Source: Pseudomonas sp. ML96
Lineage (GTDB): Bacteria; Pseudomonadota; Gammaproteobacteria; Pseudomonadales; Pseudomonadaceae
Length of the DNA stretch: 39,369 nt
Assembly (NCBI RefSeq): GCF_000761545.1
Contig: NZ_JPMY01000017.1
Span: 1 to 39,369 of the forward strand
Direction: 5' to 3'
Made by a program: the position numbers and the translations under genes. Position 1 is the stretch's first letter, and each line of letters starts with the position of its first letter. Under the pieces are notes generated by a model. That model saw only the letters and a program-made list of their open reading frames with translations. It ran no database searches and had not been told where the DNA came from. Shown in pieces: positions 1 through 7,698 of the stretch.

Positions 1-26
1 GGGGGGGGGGGGGGGGGGGGGGGGGG
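1..26. other. Homopolymer run of 26 G at the window edge
   Basis: The first 26 bases are all G, followed by ordinary sequence. Uninterrupted G runs of this length are not normal in Pseudomonas chromosomes. They are a known artefact of two-colour sequencing chemistry, where absence of signal is read as G, and they can survive at contig ends. I read this as an assembly edge, not biology. Confidence 0.8.
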
Positions 27-31
27 CCATG

Positions 32-91
32 GGCAGCTCGGAGCTGCCTGGAAACCCCTCACCCCCAACCCCTCTCCCAGGGGGAGAGGGG
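32..91. repeat. Two adjacent hairpins upstream of the aldo-keto reductase
   Basis: Positions 32-48 form a perfect inverted repeat (GGCAGCTC, one G, GAGCTGCC). Positions 69-78 (CCCCTCTCCC) pair with 82-91 (GGGAGAGGGG) across a short loop. No T-run follows either one, so they are not convincing plus-strand terminators. The C-rich/G-rich second hairpin resembles intergenic palindromes common in gammaproteobacteria, and a degenerate version lies near 18813-18835. Being so close to the poly-G edge, the first hairpin should be trusted less. Confidence 0.55.
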
Positions 92-123
92 GAATCTGAA
101 TCGAGCGCTTTAAGGACTCACCC

Positions 124-1164
124 ATGAGCTACATCCCCGCCGCCAACCGCTACCAACGCATTCCCTATCGTCGTGTCGGCCGCAGCGGCCTGCTGCTGCC
201 GGCCCTGTCCCTGGGCCTGTGGCACAACTTCGGCGACGCCACGCCGATCGACACCCAGCGCGCGCTGCTGCGCACCGCCTTCGACCTGGGCATCACCCAC
301 TTCGACCTGGCCAACAACTACGGCCCGCCCTACGGCAGCGCCGAGAGCAACTTCGGCCGCCTGCTGCAGGAAGACTTCAAGGCCCATCGCGACGAGCTGA
401 TCATCTCCACCAAGGCTGGCTGGGACATGTGGCCGGGGCCGTACGGGCAGGGCGGCAGCTCGCGCAAGTACCTGCTCTCCAGCCTCGACCAGAGCCTGCA
501 GCGCCTGGGCCTGGACTACGTGGACATTTTCTACTCGCACCGCTTCGACGCCGACACGCCACTGGAGGAGACCGCCATCGCCCTGGCCGACATCGTTCGC
601 CAGGGCAAGGCGCTGTACGTCGGTATTTCCTCCTACTCGGCGGGCAAGACCCGCGAGATCGCCGCGCTGCTGCGCGAGCTGAAGGTACCGCTGCTGATCC
701 ACCAGCCGGCCTACAACCTGTTCAACCGCTGGATCGAGAAGGACCTGCTCGACGCCACCGATGAGCTGGGCGCCGGCGTCATCGTGTTCACTGCGTTGGC
801 CCAGGGCCTGCTCAGCGACAAGTACCTCGATGGCATCCCGCAGGACGCGCGAGTCAACCGCCCGGGCGGCGCCTCGCTGCGCCCCGAGCATCTGTCCGAG
901 GCCAACATCGCCCGCGCCCGCGCGCTCAACGAGATCGCCGCGCGCCGTGGGCAGAGCCTGGCGCAACTGGCGTTGGCCTGGACCCTGCGCGATGCGCGGG
1001 TCAGCTCGGCGCTGATCGGTGCCAGCAATCCTGCGCAGATCATCGAGAACGTCGCCGCGCTGGACAACCTGGCCTTCAGCGCCGAGGAGCTGGCCGAGAT
1101 CGACCGTTATGCGGTGGAGGGCGGCATCAACCTCTGGGAAAAACCGTCCACCGACTGGGAGTGA
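124..1164 (+). CDS. mgrA: Aldo-keto reductase, L-glyceraldehyde 3-phosphate reductase family (YghZ-like)
   Basis: Predicted cytoplasmic NADPH-dependent reductase of the AKR14/YghZ type, which reduces L-glyceraldehyde 3-phosphate and other aldehydes such as methylglyoxal. The 346-residue length fits the family. The AKR catalytic set is readable: Asp and Tyr in the FDLANNYG segment (about residue 60-66), Lys in STKAGW and His in YSHR, with the cofactor-binding tail VSSALIGASNPAQI near residue 295-310. The ATG at 124 is preceded by AAGGA at 112-116 with 7-base spacing. The stop lies 2 bases before the ATG of the next gene, a periplasmic sulfonate-binding protein, so the two are probably cotranscribed. 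That pairing suggests a substrate from sulfonate or nutrient scavenging, but this is inference; the actual substrate cannot be told from sequence. Confidence 0.88.
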   Translation: MSYIPAANRYQRIPYRRVGRSGLLLPALSLGLWHNFGDATPIDTQRALLRTAFDLGITHFDLANNYGPPYGSAESNFGRLLQEDFKAHRDELIISTKAGWDMWPGPYGQGGSSRKYLLSSLDQSLQRLGLDYVDIFYSHRFDADTPLEETAIALADIVRQGKALYVGISSYSAGKTREIAALLRELKVPLLIHQPAYNLFNRWIEKDLLDATDELGAGVIVFTALAQGLLSDKYLDGIPQDARVNRPGGASLRPEHLSEANIARARALNEIAARRGQSLAQLALAWTLRDARVSSALIGASNPAQIIENVAALDNLAFSAEELAEIDRYAVEGGINLWEKPSTDWE

Positions 1165-1166
1165 GC

Positions 1167-2114
1167 ATGAACAGCATTCGATTCGGCGCCGCCTTGCTGG
1201 CGCTGCTGGCCTTCTCCGGCCTGGCCCGTGCGGCCGACCCCGAGGTGCTGCGCATCGGCTTCCAGAAGGGTTCCACCAGCCTGGTATTGGCCAAGGAGCA
1301 CGGAATGCTGGAGCAGCGCTTCCCTGATGTGCGCGTGCAGTGGATCGAGTTTCCCGCCGGGCCGCAGATGCTCGAGGCGCTGAACATCGGCAGCCTGGAC
1401 GTCGGCTCCACCGGAGATATCCCGCCGCTGTTCGCCCAGGCCGCCGGCGCCGACCTGCTGTACATCGGCGCCGAACCGCCGAAGCCGCAGGCCGAGGTGA
1501 TCCTGGTGGCCAAGGACAGTCCGCTGCAGTCGGTGGCTGAACTCAAGGGCAAGCGCGTGGCGCTGCAGAAGGGCTCCAGCGCACACAACCTGGTGCTGCG
1601 CGCGCTGGCCCGTGAAGGTTTGACGTTCGCCGATATCCAGCCGATCTACCTGCCGCCAGCCGACGCCCGCGCCGCCTTCGAGCGTGGCGCTGTGGACGCC
1701 TGGGCGATCTGGGACCCGTTCTACTCGGCCATCGAGCTGGAAGGTCGCGCCCGCCTGCTGGTCAACGGCGAGGGCCTCGGCCTGAGCGGGCCCTTCGTGC
1801 TGGCGGCGCGGCCATTTGCCGAGGCCAACCCGCAGTTCCTCCCCGAGCTGCTCGCCGAGCTGAACCGCGCCGAAGCGCTGACCCGCAGCGAGGAGGCCGC
1901 CAGTATCGCCGTGCTGGCCAAGGTCACCGGCCTCAGCCAGGCGGTGATCGCGCGGGCCTTCAGCCACCGTCCGCCGTCGCCGATCGGCCTGCTGACCGCC
2001 GAGATCGTCGCGGCGCAACAGCACACCGCCGACCTGTTCGTGCAGAACCGTTTGCTGCCGCGAGCGCTGGATATTCACGCGGCGATCTGGAGCGGAGCGG
2101 GTGAGGGGAACTGA
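1167..2114 (+). CDS. ssuA: Aliphatic sulfonate ABC transporter substrate-binding protein (SsuA family)
   Basis: Periplasmic binding protein of the SsuA/TauA/NitT type, which captures alkanesulfonates or related anions for an ABC importer. The N-terminus is a signal peptide (hydrophobic ALLALLAFSGLARA, cleavage probably after ARA, about residue 22). The mature part shows the family segments LRIGFQKGSTSLVLAKEHGMLE, LDVGSTGDIPPLFAQAAGADLLYIG and AVDAWAIWDPFY. I chose the ATG at 1167 because GGAG at 1158-1161 sits 5 bases upstream; a GTG at 1161 in the same frame would extend the protein by two residues. It follows the aldo-keto reductase almost without a gap. No SsuB ATPase or SsuC permease is nearby, so it must use a permease encoded elsewhere or act as an orphan receptor. 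Substrate specificity is not certain. Confidence 0.88.
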   Translation: MNSIRFGAALLALLAFSGLARAADPEVLRIGFQKGSTSLVLAKEHGMLEQRFPDVRVQWIEFPAGPQMLEALNIGSLDVGSTGDIPPLFAQAAGADLLYIGAEPPKPQAEVILVAKDSPLQSVAELKGKRVALQKGSSAHNLVLRALAREGLTFADIQPIYLPPADARAAFERGAVDAWAIWDPFYSAIELEGRARLLVNGEGLGLSGPFVLAARPFAEANPQFLPELLAELNRAEALTRSEEAASIAVLAKVTGLSQAVIARAFSHRPPSPIGLLTAEIVAAQQHTADLFVQNRLLPRALDIHAAIWSGAGEGN

Positions 2115-2115
2115 A

Positions 2116-2140
2116 TATTCTTTTAAGGAATAAAAGAATA
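2116..2140. promoter_or_regulatory. AT-rich inverted repeat upstream of the MetQ-like gene, candidate sulfur-regulon operator
   Basis: TATTCTTTTA (2116-2125) and TAAAAGAATA (2131-2140) form a perfect 10-base inverted repeat around AGGAA. A related direct copy, AGGAAATAAAAGATC, follows at about 2157-2171. The surrounding 2113-2170 stretch is far more AT-rich than the genome average seen here. Such AT-rich motifs containing AAGGAATA are typical of Pseudomonas promoters controlled by CysB under sulfate limitation; that link is from memory of the family and is inference here. Confidence 0.45.
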
Positions 2141-2273
2141 ATTAAACAGTATTTTTAGGAAATAAAAGATCTTCGTAATCTCGCTGTCGACCGGAGCTTA
2201 CCCAGCACGGCTCAGACAACCGTTCCGCGTGGTTGAGGATCCAACCGCGCATCTCGCACAAGAGACCTTCAAG

Positions 2274-3056
2274 ATGAAGAAAAGCCTGCTCCTGACCGCC
2301 CTGGCCGCCGCACTCTCTGCCACCCTGGCCCAGGCCGGAGAAAAGCTCACCGTCGCCGCCACGCCTGTACCGCACGCGGAAATCCTCGAACTGATCAAAC
2401 CGCAACTGGCCAAGGAAGGCGTGGACCTCGACGTCAAAGTCTTCACCGACTACGTGCAGCCCAACCTGCAGGTGAGCGAGAAGCATCTCGACGCCAACTA
2501 CTTCCAGACCAAGCCCTACCTCGACACCTTCAACAAGGACCGCGGCACCGACCTGGTGATCGTCAAGGGCGTGCATGTCGAGCCCTTCGGCGGCTATTCC
2601 AGCAAGTACAAGTCGCTGAAGGATCTGCCCAACGGCGCGACCATCGCCATCCCCAACGACCCGAGCAACAGTGGCCGTGCGCTGCTCCTGCTGCAGACCG
2701 CCGGCCTGCTCGAGCTGAAGGATCCGCAGAGCGTCAAGGCAACGCCGAAGGACGTGGTCAAGAACCCGCACAACTTCAAGTTCAAGGAGCTGGAGGCGGC
2801 CATCCTGCCGCGCGTGCTGGACCAGGTCGACCTGGCGCTGATCAACACCAACTACGCCCTCGAGGCCAAGCTCAACCCGACCAAGGACGCCCTGGTGATC
2901 GAGGGCGGTAACTCGCCCTACGTGAACTACCTGGTGAGCCGCCCGGACAACCAGGACAGCGAGGCGATCCACAAGCTCTCCGCCGCGCTGACCAGCCCCG
3001 AGGTGAAAGCCTTCATCGAGAAGAAGTACTCGGGAGCCGTGCTGCCCGCGTTCTGA
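2274..3056 (+). CDS. MetQ/NlpA-family ABC transporter substrate-binding protein
   Basis: Periplasmic binding protein related to the D/L-methionine receptor MetQ and to NlpA (260 residues). A signal peptide MKKSLLLTALAAAL...AQA is visible, ending in an Ala-x-Ala signal peptidase I site; there is no lipobox cysteine, so unlike E. coli MetQ it should be soluble in the periplasm. Family segments include LTVAATPVPHAEILE, VKVFTDYVQPN, LDANYFQTKPYLD and IAIPNDPSNSGRALLLLQ. The start is the ATG at 2274, where the signal peptide begins; longer in-frame starts (from 2229) would put charged residues before it. No metN or metI partner is adjacent. Its place beside an SsuA-like protein and behind an AT-rich candidate CysB-type promoter suggests a sulfur-compound receptor, possibly not methionine itself. 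Confidence 0.87.
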   Translation: MKKSLLLTALAAALSATLAQAGEKLTVAATPVPHAEILELIKPQLAKEGVDLDVKVFTDYVQPNLQVSEKHLDANYFQTKPYLDTFNKDRGTDLVIVKGVHVEPFGGYSSKYKSLKDLPNGATIAIPNDPSNSGRALLLLQTAGLLELKDPQSVKATPKDVVKNPHNFKFKELEAAILPRVLDQVDLALINTNYALEAKLNPTKDALVIEGGNSPYVNYLVSRPDNQDSEAIHKLSAALTSPEVKAFIEKKYSGAVLPAF

Positions 3057-3141
3057 TTTTTCATCCCGTGGTGGCTCTTTTTGTGTCGCAGCTGCCCATT
3101 TGTCCACGGTAGTGACGGTGCTTCGGCACCCTTGCTCTTCG

Positions 3142-3174
3142 CGCCGACCGGCTTGCCGGATCGGCGTTTTTTTT
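3142..3174 (+). terminator. Rho-independent terminator after the MetQ-like gene
   Basis: CGCCGA (3142-3147) pairs with TCGGCG (3161-3166), with an inner CCGGC-TT-GCCGG stem, followed by eight T (3167-3174). It lies 86 bases after the stop codon and separates this unit from tonB. Confidence 0.9.
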
Positions 3175-3227
3175 GCCTGGCTGAAAGGCTCTGGGACGGG
3201 CCTTCCAGCCAGCTGTGGCGGATTTCG

Positions 3228-3264
3228 ATGCCTTGCGAGCATATTTATGATGCCCGCAAGGCAT
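3228..3264. promoter_or_regulatory. Long hairpin in the tonB upstream region
   Basis: ATGCCTTGCG (3228-3237) pairs perfectly with CGCAAGGCAT (3255-3264), and inside it GCAT (3239-3242) pairs with ATGC (3250-3253). Neither strand has a T-run directly 3' of it, so it is not a standard terminator. It precedes an AT-rich stretch at 3265-3357 that contains the near-palindrome ATTCCTTTAAAGAAT (3309-3323). Together these fill most of the 414-base gap before tonB and probably hold its promoter and operators; which regulator binds is unknown. Confidence 0.5.
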
Positions 3265-3470
3265 TGATCAAAAAAAATACTAATAAAATCAATAAGATAT
3301 AAATATATATTCCTTTAAAGAATTACAATCTTATAAAAAGATACTTTAAGAAATAAGCAGTGCCGACAATCATTTGGCTCAAGCCATCGGGACCTGTCTG
3401 AAGCGGGCCCCGGCGTGAATTGAACCAAGGCCGGAACGAGGCCGGTCCCGTGATCCAGGAGCACTGCCAG

Positions 3471-4256
3471 ATGGGCAACGTCCTCAAAGCCGACAACCTG
3501 AACCAGGTACTGCGGCGCAACCCCGGCGAGGTCCTCGACCTCGGCGTGCAGCTACGTCAGGCCCTCGGCCAGCAGCGCCACCAGCCCAGCCGCAGCACAC
3601 CGGTGCTGGGCCGCCGCGAGGCGGTACTACTCGGCCTGTTCGCTCTGACCCTGCACGGTGCAGTGCTGTACTGGCTGGCCAACCGCCCCGAGCCGGTGCT
3701 GCCGGAAGTGCCGGTGCAGGTGCCGCCAATGACCATCGAGTTCGCCGCGCCGCCGCCTCCGCCGGAGCCGGTGGTCGAGACGCCGCCACCGCCGCCGGTG
3801 GTGGAGGAGCTGGCGGTCAAGCCGCCACCCAAACCCGAGCCGCCCAAGCCTAAGCCGCAGCCACCGAAGCCCAAGCCCAAGCCGGCGCCGAAACCGGTGG
3901 AGCCACTGCCACAGCCGCCGAAGGCCGAGACACCACCGCCGCCAGCCGCGCCGGTAGCGGCTCCGGCTCCGGTGGAGACGCCGCCCTCGGCCAACGCCGC
4001 GTACCTGAAGAACCCGGCGCCCGAGTACCCCAGCCTGGCCCTGCGTCGTGGTTGGGAGGGCACGGTGCTGCTGCGGGTACGGGTGCTGGCCAGCGGCAAG
4101 CCCGCCGAGATCCAGATCCAGAAGAGCAGTGGCCGTGAAGCCCTCGACGAGGCCGCGGTACGCGCGGTCAAGCGCTGGAGCTTCGTGCCGGCCAAGCGTG
4201 GCGATGTGGCCCAGGAAGGCTGGGTGACGGTGCCGCTGGACTTCCGCTTGAACTAG
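3471..4256 (+). CDS. tonB: TonB energy-transducing protein
   Basis: Inner-membrane anchored periplasm-spanning protein that passes proton-motive energy from ExbB-ExbD to outer-membrane TonB-dependent receptors. The 261 residues show a cytoplasmic N-terminal extension of about 48 residues, one transmembrane helix (about 51-70, with a His at 62 as in the SHLS-type TonB anchor), a Pro/Lys/Glu-rich spacer (about 73-175, many PPPPPEP and KPKP units) and the C-terminal TonB domain with AEYPSLALRRGWEGTV-like and ALDEAAVRAVKRWSFVPA segments. The N-terminal extension is a known trait of some Pseudomonas TonB proteins. I place the start at ATG 3471, where AGGAG lies 9 bases upstream, instead of the TTG at 3420. 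exbB and exbD follow. Expression is likely driven from the AT-rich region upstream. Confidence 0.93.
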   Translation: MGNVLKADNLNQVLRRNPGEVLDLGVQLRQALGQQRHQPSRSTPVLGRREAVLLGLFALTLHGAVLYWLANRPEPVLPEVPVQVPPMTIEFAAPPPPPEPVVETPPPPPVVEELAVKPPPKPEPPKPKPQPPKPKPKPAPKPVEPLPQPPKAETPPPPAAPVAAPAPVETPPSANAAYLKNPAPEYPSLALRRGWEGTVLLRVRVLASGKPAEIQIQKSSGREALDEAAVRAVKRWSFVPAKRGDVAQEGWVTVPLDFRLN

Positions 4257-4292
4257 ATGGCGCTTGAACTAAATCGCCGTTTGAACTGAACC
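4245..4292 (+). repeat. Three tandem 16-base units spanning the tonB stop codon
   Basis: Units at 4245-4260, 4261-4276 and 4277-4292 share the core CTTGAACT or TTTGAACT. The first contains the last sense codons of tonB and its stop. Because 16 is not a multiple of three, the units carry TAG (4254), TAA (4270) and TGA (4286) in three different reading frames. Confidence 0.8.
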
Positions 4293-4320
4293 GAATTCGA
4301 CTGAAAACGAGGAACACAAA

Positions 4321-5037
4321 ATGAATCTGTTGGTTGACTCCCCCCTGCAATCGGTCGAGCACGCGGTCATCTGGCTGCTGATCGGCTTTTCCGTGGTCAC
4401 CTGGGGCCTGGCCCTGATCAAGGGCATCCAGTTCGCCCGCCAGCGTCACCGTGACCGCAAGTTCCAGAAGCTGTTCTGGAGCGCCACCAGTCTCGACTCG
4501 GCTGCCGAACTGGGCCATGGCCAGGCCGGTGCCGTGGCGCACCTGGCCCAGGCCGGCTTCGCCGCCATCCAGGTGCAGGACGGCCAGCCCAGCGACCTGA
4601 GCCAGGCCATCAACCACCAGGACCGTCTGGAGCGCGCCCTGCGCCAGCAGATCCAGCGCGAGCGCCGCTCCCTGGAATCCGGCCTGGCGGTGCTGGCCTC
4701 GATCGGCTCGACCTCGCCCTTCATCGGCCTGTTCGGCACCGTGTGGGGCATCATGGAAGCGCTCAAGGGCATCAGCGCGGCTGGTAACGCCAGCCTGGAA
4801 ACCGTGGCCGGCCCGATCGGCGCCGCACTGGTTGCTACCGGCGTGGGTATCGCCGTCGCCGTACCGGCGGTGCTGGTTTACAACTACTTCCTGCGTCGCC
4901 TCAAGCTGACTGCCGCCGACCTCGACGACTTCGCCCATGACTTCTACAGCCTGGCGCAGAAGAGTGCGTTCAAAGTTCTGGTCCACCCTGGCGCGCGCAA
5001 GCCGCAGCAGGCGCAGAACGTGAAGGAGGCCATCTGA
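4321..5037 (+). CDS. exbB: ExbB, MotA/TolQ/ExbB proton channel family
   Basis: Inner-membrane channel subunit that, with ExbD, uses the proton gradient to energise TonB. 238 residues with three transmembrane helices: about 15-35 (HAVIWLLIGFSVVTWGLALI), about 130-155 (the family signature GLAVLASIGSTSPFIGLFGTVWGIMEAL) and about 165-195 (GPIGAALVATGVGIAVAVPAVLVYNY). There is no cleaved signal peptide, as in the shorter ExbB class. ATG 4321 is preceded by GAGGAACACAAA, a good ribosome-binding site. exbD begins 1 base after its stop, so the pair is translationally linked. Confidence 0.95.
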   Translation: MNLLVDSPLQSVEHAVIWLLIGFSVVTWGLALIKGIQFARQRHRDRKFQKLFWSATSLDSAAELGHGQAGAVAHLAQAGFAAIQVQDGQPSDLSQAINHQDRLERALRQQIQRERRSLESGLAVLASIGSTSPFIGLFGTVWGIMEALKGISAAGNASLETVAGPIGAALVATGVGIAVAVPAVLVYNYFLRRLKLTAADLDDFAHDFYSLAQKSAFKVLVHPGARKPQQAQNVKEAI

Positions 5038-5038
5038 C

Positions 5039-5440
5039 ATGGCCTTCTCGACCCAGGATAGCGACGAGGTCCTCAGCGAGATCAACGTGACCCCGCTGGT
5101 GGACGTGATGCTGGTGCTGCTGGTGGTGTTCATCGTCACCGCGCCGCTGCTGACTAACTCCATCCCGATCAACCTGCCGAAGACCGAGGCGGTGGCCCCG
5201 GCGGATCAGAAAGACCCGCTGGTGGTGAGCATCGACGGCGAAGGCAAGCTGTTCATCAACAAGGACGAGGTCCAGCCGGAGCTGCTGGAAGCGCGCTTGG
5301 CCGAGGCCAAGGCCAAGGACGCCGAGGTCAAGGTGCAACTGCAGGCCGATGATTCGGTGGACTACGGGGTGGTGGCCAAGTCCATGGCCAGCATCGAGCG
5401 CGCCGGCATCACCAAGCTGGCGGTGATCACGGCGCGCTGA
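5039..5440 (+). CDS. exbD: ExbD biopolymer transport protein
   Basis: Single-span inner-membrane partner of ExbB and TonB (133 residues, normal length). The N-terminal helix contains the essential membrane aspartate in INVTPLVDVMLVLLVVFIVTAP (Asp22, equivalent to Asp25 of E. coli ExbD). A periplasmic domain follows, ending VVAKSMASIERAGITKLAVITAR. The gene starts one base after exbB and is followed by a terminator at 5456-5492, closing the tonB-exbB-exbD unit. Confidence 0.95.
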   Translation: MAFSTQDSDEVLSEINVTPLVDVMLVLLVVFIVTAPLLTNSIPINLPKTEAVAPADQKDPLVVSIDGEGKLFINKDEVQPELLEARLAEAKAKDAEVKVQLQADDSVDYGVVAKSMASIERAGITKLAVITAR

Positions 5441-5455
5441 GCCCGTGCGGTTACG

Positions 5456-5492
5456 GGGTCGTCCTTACCAGGCAGGGGGACGGCCCTTTTTT
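5456..5492 (+). terminator. Rho-independent terminator after exbD
   Basis: GGGTCGTCC (5456-5464) pairs over nine positions (one G-T) with GGACGGCCC (5478-5486), followed by six T. Confidence 0.88.
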
Positions 5493-5569
5493 GTTTCCGA
5501 CAGAATGTTCGAACCCCGCGGGTATGTCGCCCTCGAAAGCTCATCACTCCAGATTGCATGAGGTGAACC

Positions 5570-5803
5570 ATGAGCTTGAAAGACTTCTTCCTGGCCCGCC
5601 GGGATTCGCAGGACGATGGCCGCAGCCTGCCGGGCATCGCGCCGAGTACGCAGCAGGTCCGCCGTGAACTGGGCTTCGACCCTGACTCGCCGGACCTGCG
5701 TGACCCGCAGATCGACCCGCCTTGGCCGGCGCGTATCCCGCAGGCGGGGCGCGCCCAGGACAAGCGCGCCCCGGGCGAGCAGTACCCGCCGTATGGTGGC
5801 TAA
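5570..5803 (+). CDS. Small hydrophilic protein of unknown function
   Basis: 77-residue protein with no signal peptide or membrane span. It is rich in Asp, Arg and Pro, with a proline-rich C-terminal half (DPPWPARIPQAGRAQ, GEQYPPYGG) that is probably disordered. GAGGTG sits 6 bases before ATG 5570, supporting translation. It comes after the exbD terminator, so it may have its own promoter, and it converges on the DJ-1-like gene with only 3 bases between stop codons. I recall a small hypothetical gene in this position after exbD in P. aeruginosa, which would argue that it is real. No function can be assigned. Confidence 0.65.
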   Translation: MSLKDFFLARRDSQDDGRSLPGIAPSTQQVRRELGFDPDSPDLRDPQIDPPWPARIPQAGRAQDKRAPGEQYPPYGG

Positions 5804-5806
5804 TGC

Positions 5807-6649
5807 TTACTGCAAACGACGCAGCAGCTCTTCACCGACCTGCTGGGCTGACGCCGGGTTCTGCCCGGTGATCAGCTCGCGGTCGACCACCATGTGCGGG
5901 CTCCACGGCGCGGTATTGCTGCTGTAGCTGCCGCCGGCGTGCTGCAGGCCGGTCTGCGGATAGAACTTCATCTCGCCGCCATTCAGCGCCTGCTTGGCCT
6001 GTTCCTCTTCCTGATTGCTGATCACCGTCATCTGGTAGCCGGCGTAGATCCACGCCTGCTCGGCCTTGGCGGCATTGTCGCGTTCCAGACGCTGCACGTA
6101 GCCGGCGGCATCGGGCAGGGCGGAGAGCAGGGCGATGGGGCCGTGGCAGACCAGCGCGGTGGTCTTGCTCTCGGCGTGGAAGGCGCGCAACAGCTTGCCC
6201 AGTTGCGGGCTGGTCAGCAGGTCCTGCATCGGCGCATGGCCGCCGGGCACGTACAGCGCATCGAAATGCTGGTAGCCGATCTGCTCGACGCGGGCCAGGC
6301 TGATCACCGGCGAGGCGCCGGCCTCGGTCAGGCGCAGTTTCTCCAGCAGCGCCTTGTGCGCGGCCAGGCTGGCGGCGTCGCCGCCGAAGTACTGGGCGGA
6401 ATCCGAGGTGACGTCCATGGTCGGGGCCAGGCCGTTGGGCGTGGCGAAGGTCACCGAGTGGCCGGCGTCGAGCAGCAGCTTGGTCGGCTGCATCAGCTCG
6501 TTGAGGAAGAAACCGGTGGGGTAGACCTTGCCGTCCTTGAGGTCGAGGTGGTCGGCGTCGGACAGCACCACCAGCACGTTGGCGGCCTGGGCGCCGAGGC
6601 TGGCTACAGTGATGGCGGTGGCGAGGGCGATCTTGGCGAGGCTGGGCAT
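5807..6649 (-). CDS. Secreted DJ-1/PfpI-family protein (type 1 glutamine amidotransferase-like)
   Basis: 280-residue protein of the Hsp31/DJ-1/PfpI group, members of which are deglycases, chaperones or glyoxalases. The fold shows [12 protein letters not shown] near the N-terminus, [14 protein letters not shown] (about 131-144) and the nucleophile elbow [11 protein letters not shown] with Cys168 followed by His169. Unlike most relatives it has a clear signal peptide ([22 protein letters not shown], residues 1-22), so it should act in the periplasm. It is divergent from a LysR regulator starting 101 bases away, the usual arrangement for a regulator and its target. Enzymatic activity is not provable from sequence. 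Confidence 0.85.
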   Translation of the reverse strand: MPSLAKIALATAITVASLGAQAANVLVVLSDADHLDLKDGKVYPTGFFLNELMQPTKLLLDAGHSVTFATPNGLAPTMDVTSDSAQYFGGDAASLAAHKALLEKLRLTEAGASPVISLARVEQIGYQHFDALYVPGGHAPMQDLLTSPQLGKLLRAFHAESKTTALVCHGPIALLSALPDAAGYVQRLERDNAAKAEQAWIYAGYQMTVISNQEEEQAKQALNGGEMKFYPQTGLQHAGGSYSSNTAPWSPHMVVDRELITGQNPASAQQVGEELLRRLQ

Positions 6650-6750
6650 CGCAAATTCTCCGGGTAGGGAACAGGTGGGGAAACTGTATTGCTGCCGTTG
6701 GCGGCGATAAACTCACCGCACTGGAAATAACCTGTGCTCTGGAGGCAAGA

Positions 6751-7686
6751 ATGGCCCGGCGCTTCGATCACCTCGGCGACGTCGAGGCCTTTCTCTGCGT
6801 GGTCGAGCGTGGCTCGCTGAGCGCCGCCTCGGTCAGCCTGGGTACTACGCCCTCGGTGATCAGCCGCGCTATCTCGCGGCTCGAAGCGCGCCTCGGCAGC
6901 CAGCTGCTGCGCCGCACTACCCGGCGCCTGAGCCTGACCGAGGATGGCCGTCTCTACCTGGAGCAGGCCCGCGCCGCCTTTGCCCTGATCGACGATGCCG
7001 AGCGGCGTATCCAGGGTGGCGGCGAGGTGGCCGGGCGAGTGCGCCTGAGCGCGCCGACCACCTACGGCCACTACCGCTTGCCGCAGCTGCTGGCGCAGTT
7101 CGCCCTGGCCTATCCGCAGGTGCAGGTGGAGCTGGGTATCAGCAACCGCAATGTCGATCTGGTGGCCGAGGGCTACGACCTGGCGATCCGCCTCGGTCGC
7201 CTGCCGGACAGCGGCCTGGTTGGCCGTCGTCTGGAGGAGGCACGCCTGTGCCTGGTGGCCGCGCCGAGCTACCTCGCTCGTGTCGGTGCACCGAGCAGCC
7301 TGGCCGATCTGGAACGGCACGCCTGTCTGCCATTCATCATGCCCAGTCGCGGCAAGGTCGCGCCCTGGCTGTTCCGCGATGGCGAGCAGGAGCTGGACTG
7401 GCAGCCCAGGGGCCATGTGCAGGTCACCGATGATGTGCTGGGCACGGTATCGCTGGCCGAGGCCGGGCTGGGCATCTGCCAGTCGTACGCGTTCATCCTG
7501 CATGAGCGCATCGAACAGGGTCGCTTGGTGCGCCTGCTACCGGAGCTGGAGGGGAGCAGCCGGCCGTTCTCCATCATCTACCCGCCGCATCGCCAGCTGT
7601 CGCCGGCCTCGCGCGCGCTGATCGACTTTCTCGCCCACGCGGCGCAGGCCGGCGGCGCTGACGTAGAATCCGCCGCAGCAATCTGA
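6751..7686 (+). CDS. LysR-family transcriptional regulator
   Basis: 311 residues with an N-terminal winged helix-turn-helix (about 4-62; [36 protein letters not shown]) and a substrate-binding co-inducer domain typical of the CrgA/AaeR-like subgroup. GGAGG precedes ATG 6751. It is divergent from the secreted DJ-1-like gene and probably controls it. Its stop is followed 12 bases later by earP, but earP is a conserved partner of efp, so cotranscription with this regulator may be accidental. Confidence 0.9.
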   Translation: MARRFDHLGDVEAFLCVVERGSLSAASVSLGTTPSVISRAISRLEARLGSQLLRRTTRRLSLTEDGRLYLEQARAAFALIDDAERRIQGGGEVAGRVRLSAPTTYGHYRLPQLLAQFALAYPQVQVELGISNRNVDLVAEGYDLAIRLGRLPDSGLVGRRLEEARLCLVAAPSYLARVGAPSSLADLERHACLPFIMPSRGKVAPWLFRDGEQELDWQPRGHVQVTDDVLGTVSLAEAGLGICQSYAFILHERIEQGRLVRLLPELEGSSRPFSIIYPPHRQLSPASRALIDFLAHAAQAGGADVESAAAI

Positions 7687-7698
7687 GTGGAGCGGTTC

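Noticed and set aside
69..91. C-rich/G-rich hairpin as a terminator of an upstream gene
   Set aside because: No T-run follows on either strand, and the upstream gene is outside the window.
3228..3264. Hairpin upstream of tonB as a terminator
   Set aside because: It is followed on the plus strand by an A-run, not T, and a strong terminator already lies at 3142-3174.
3557..4195. Gly/Ser-rich 212-residue minus-strand frame
   Set aside because: It is the complement of the proline-rich spacer of TonB.
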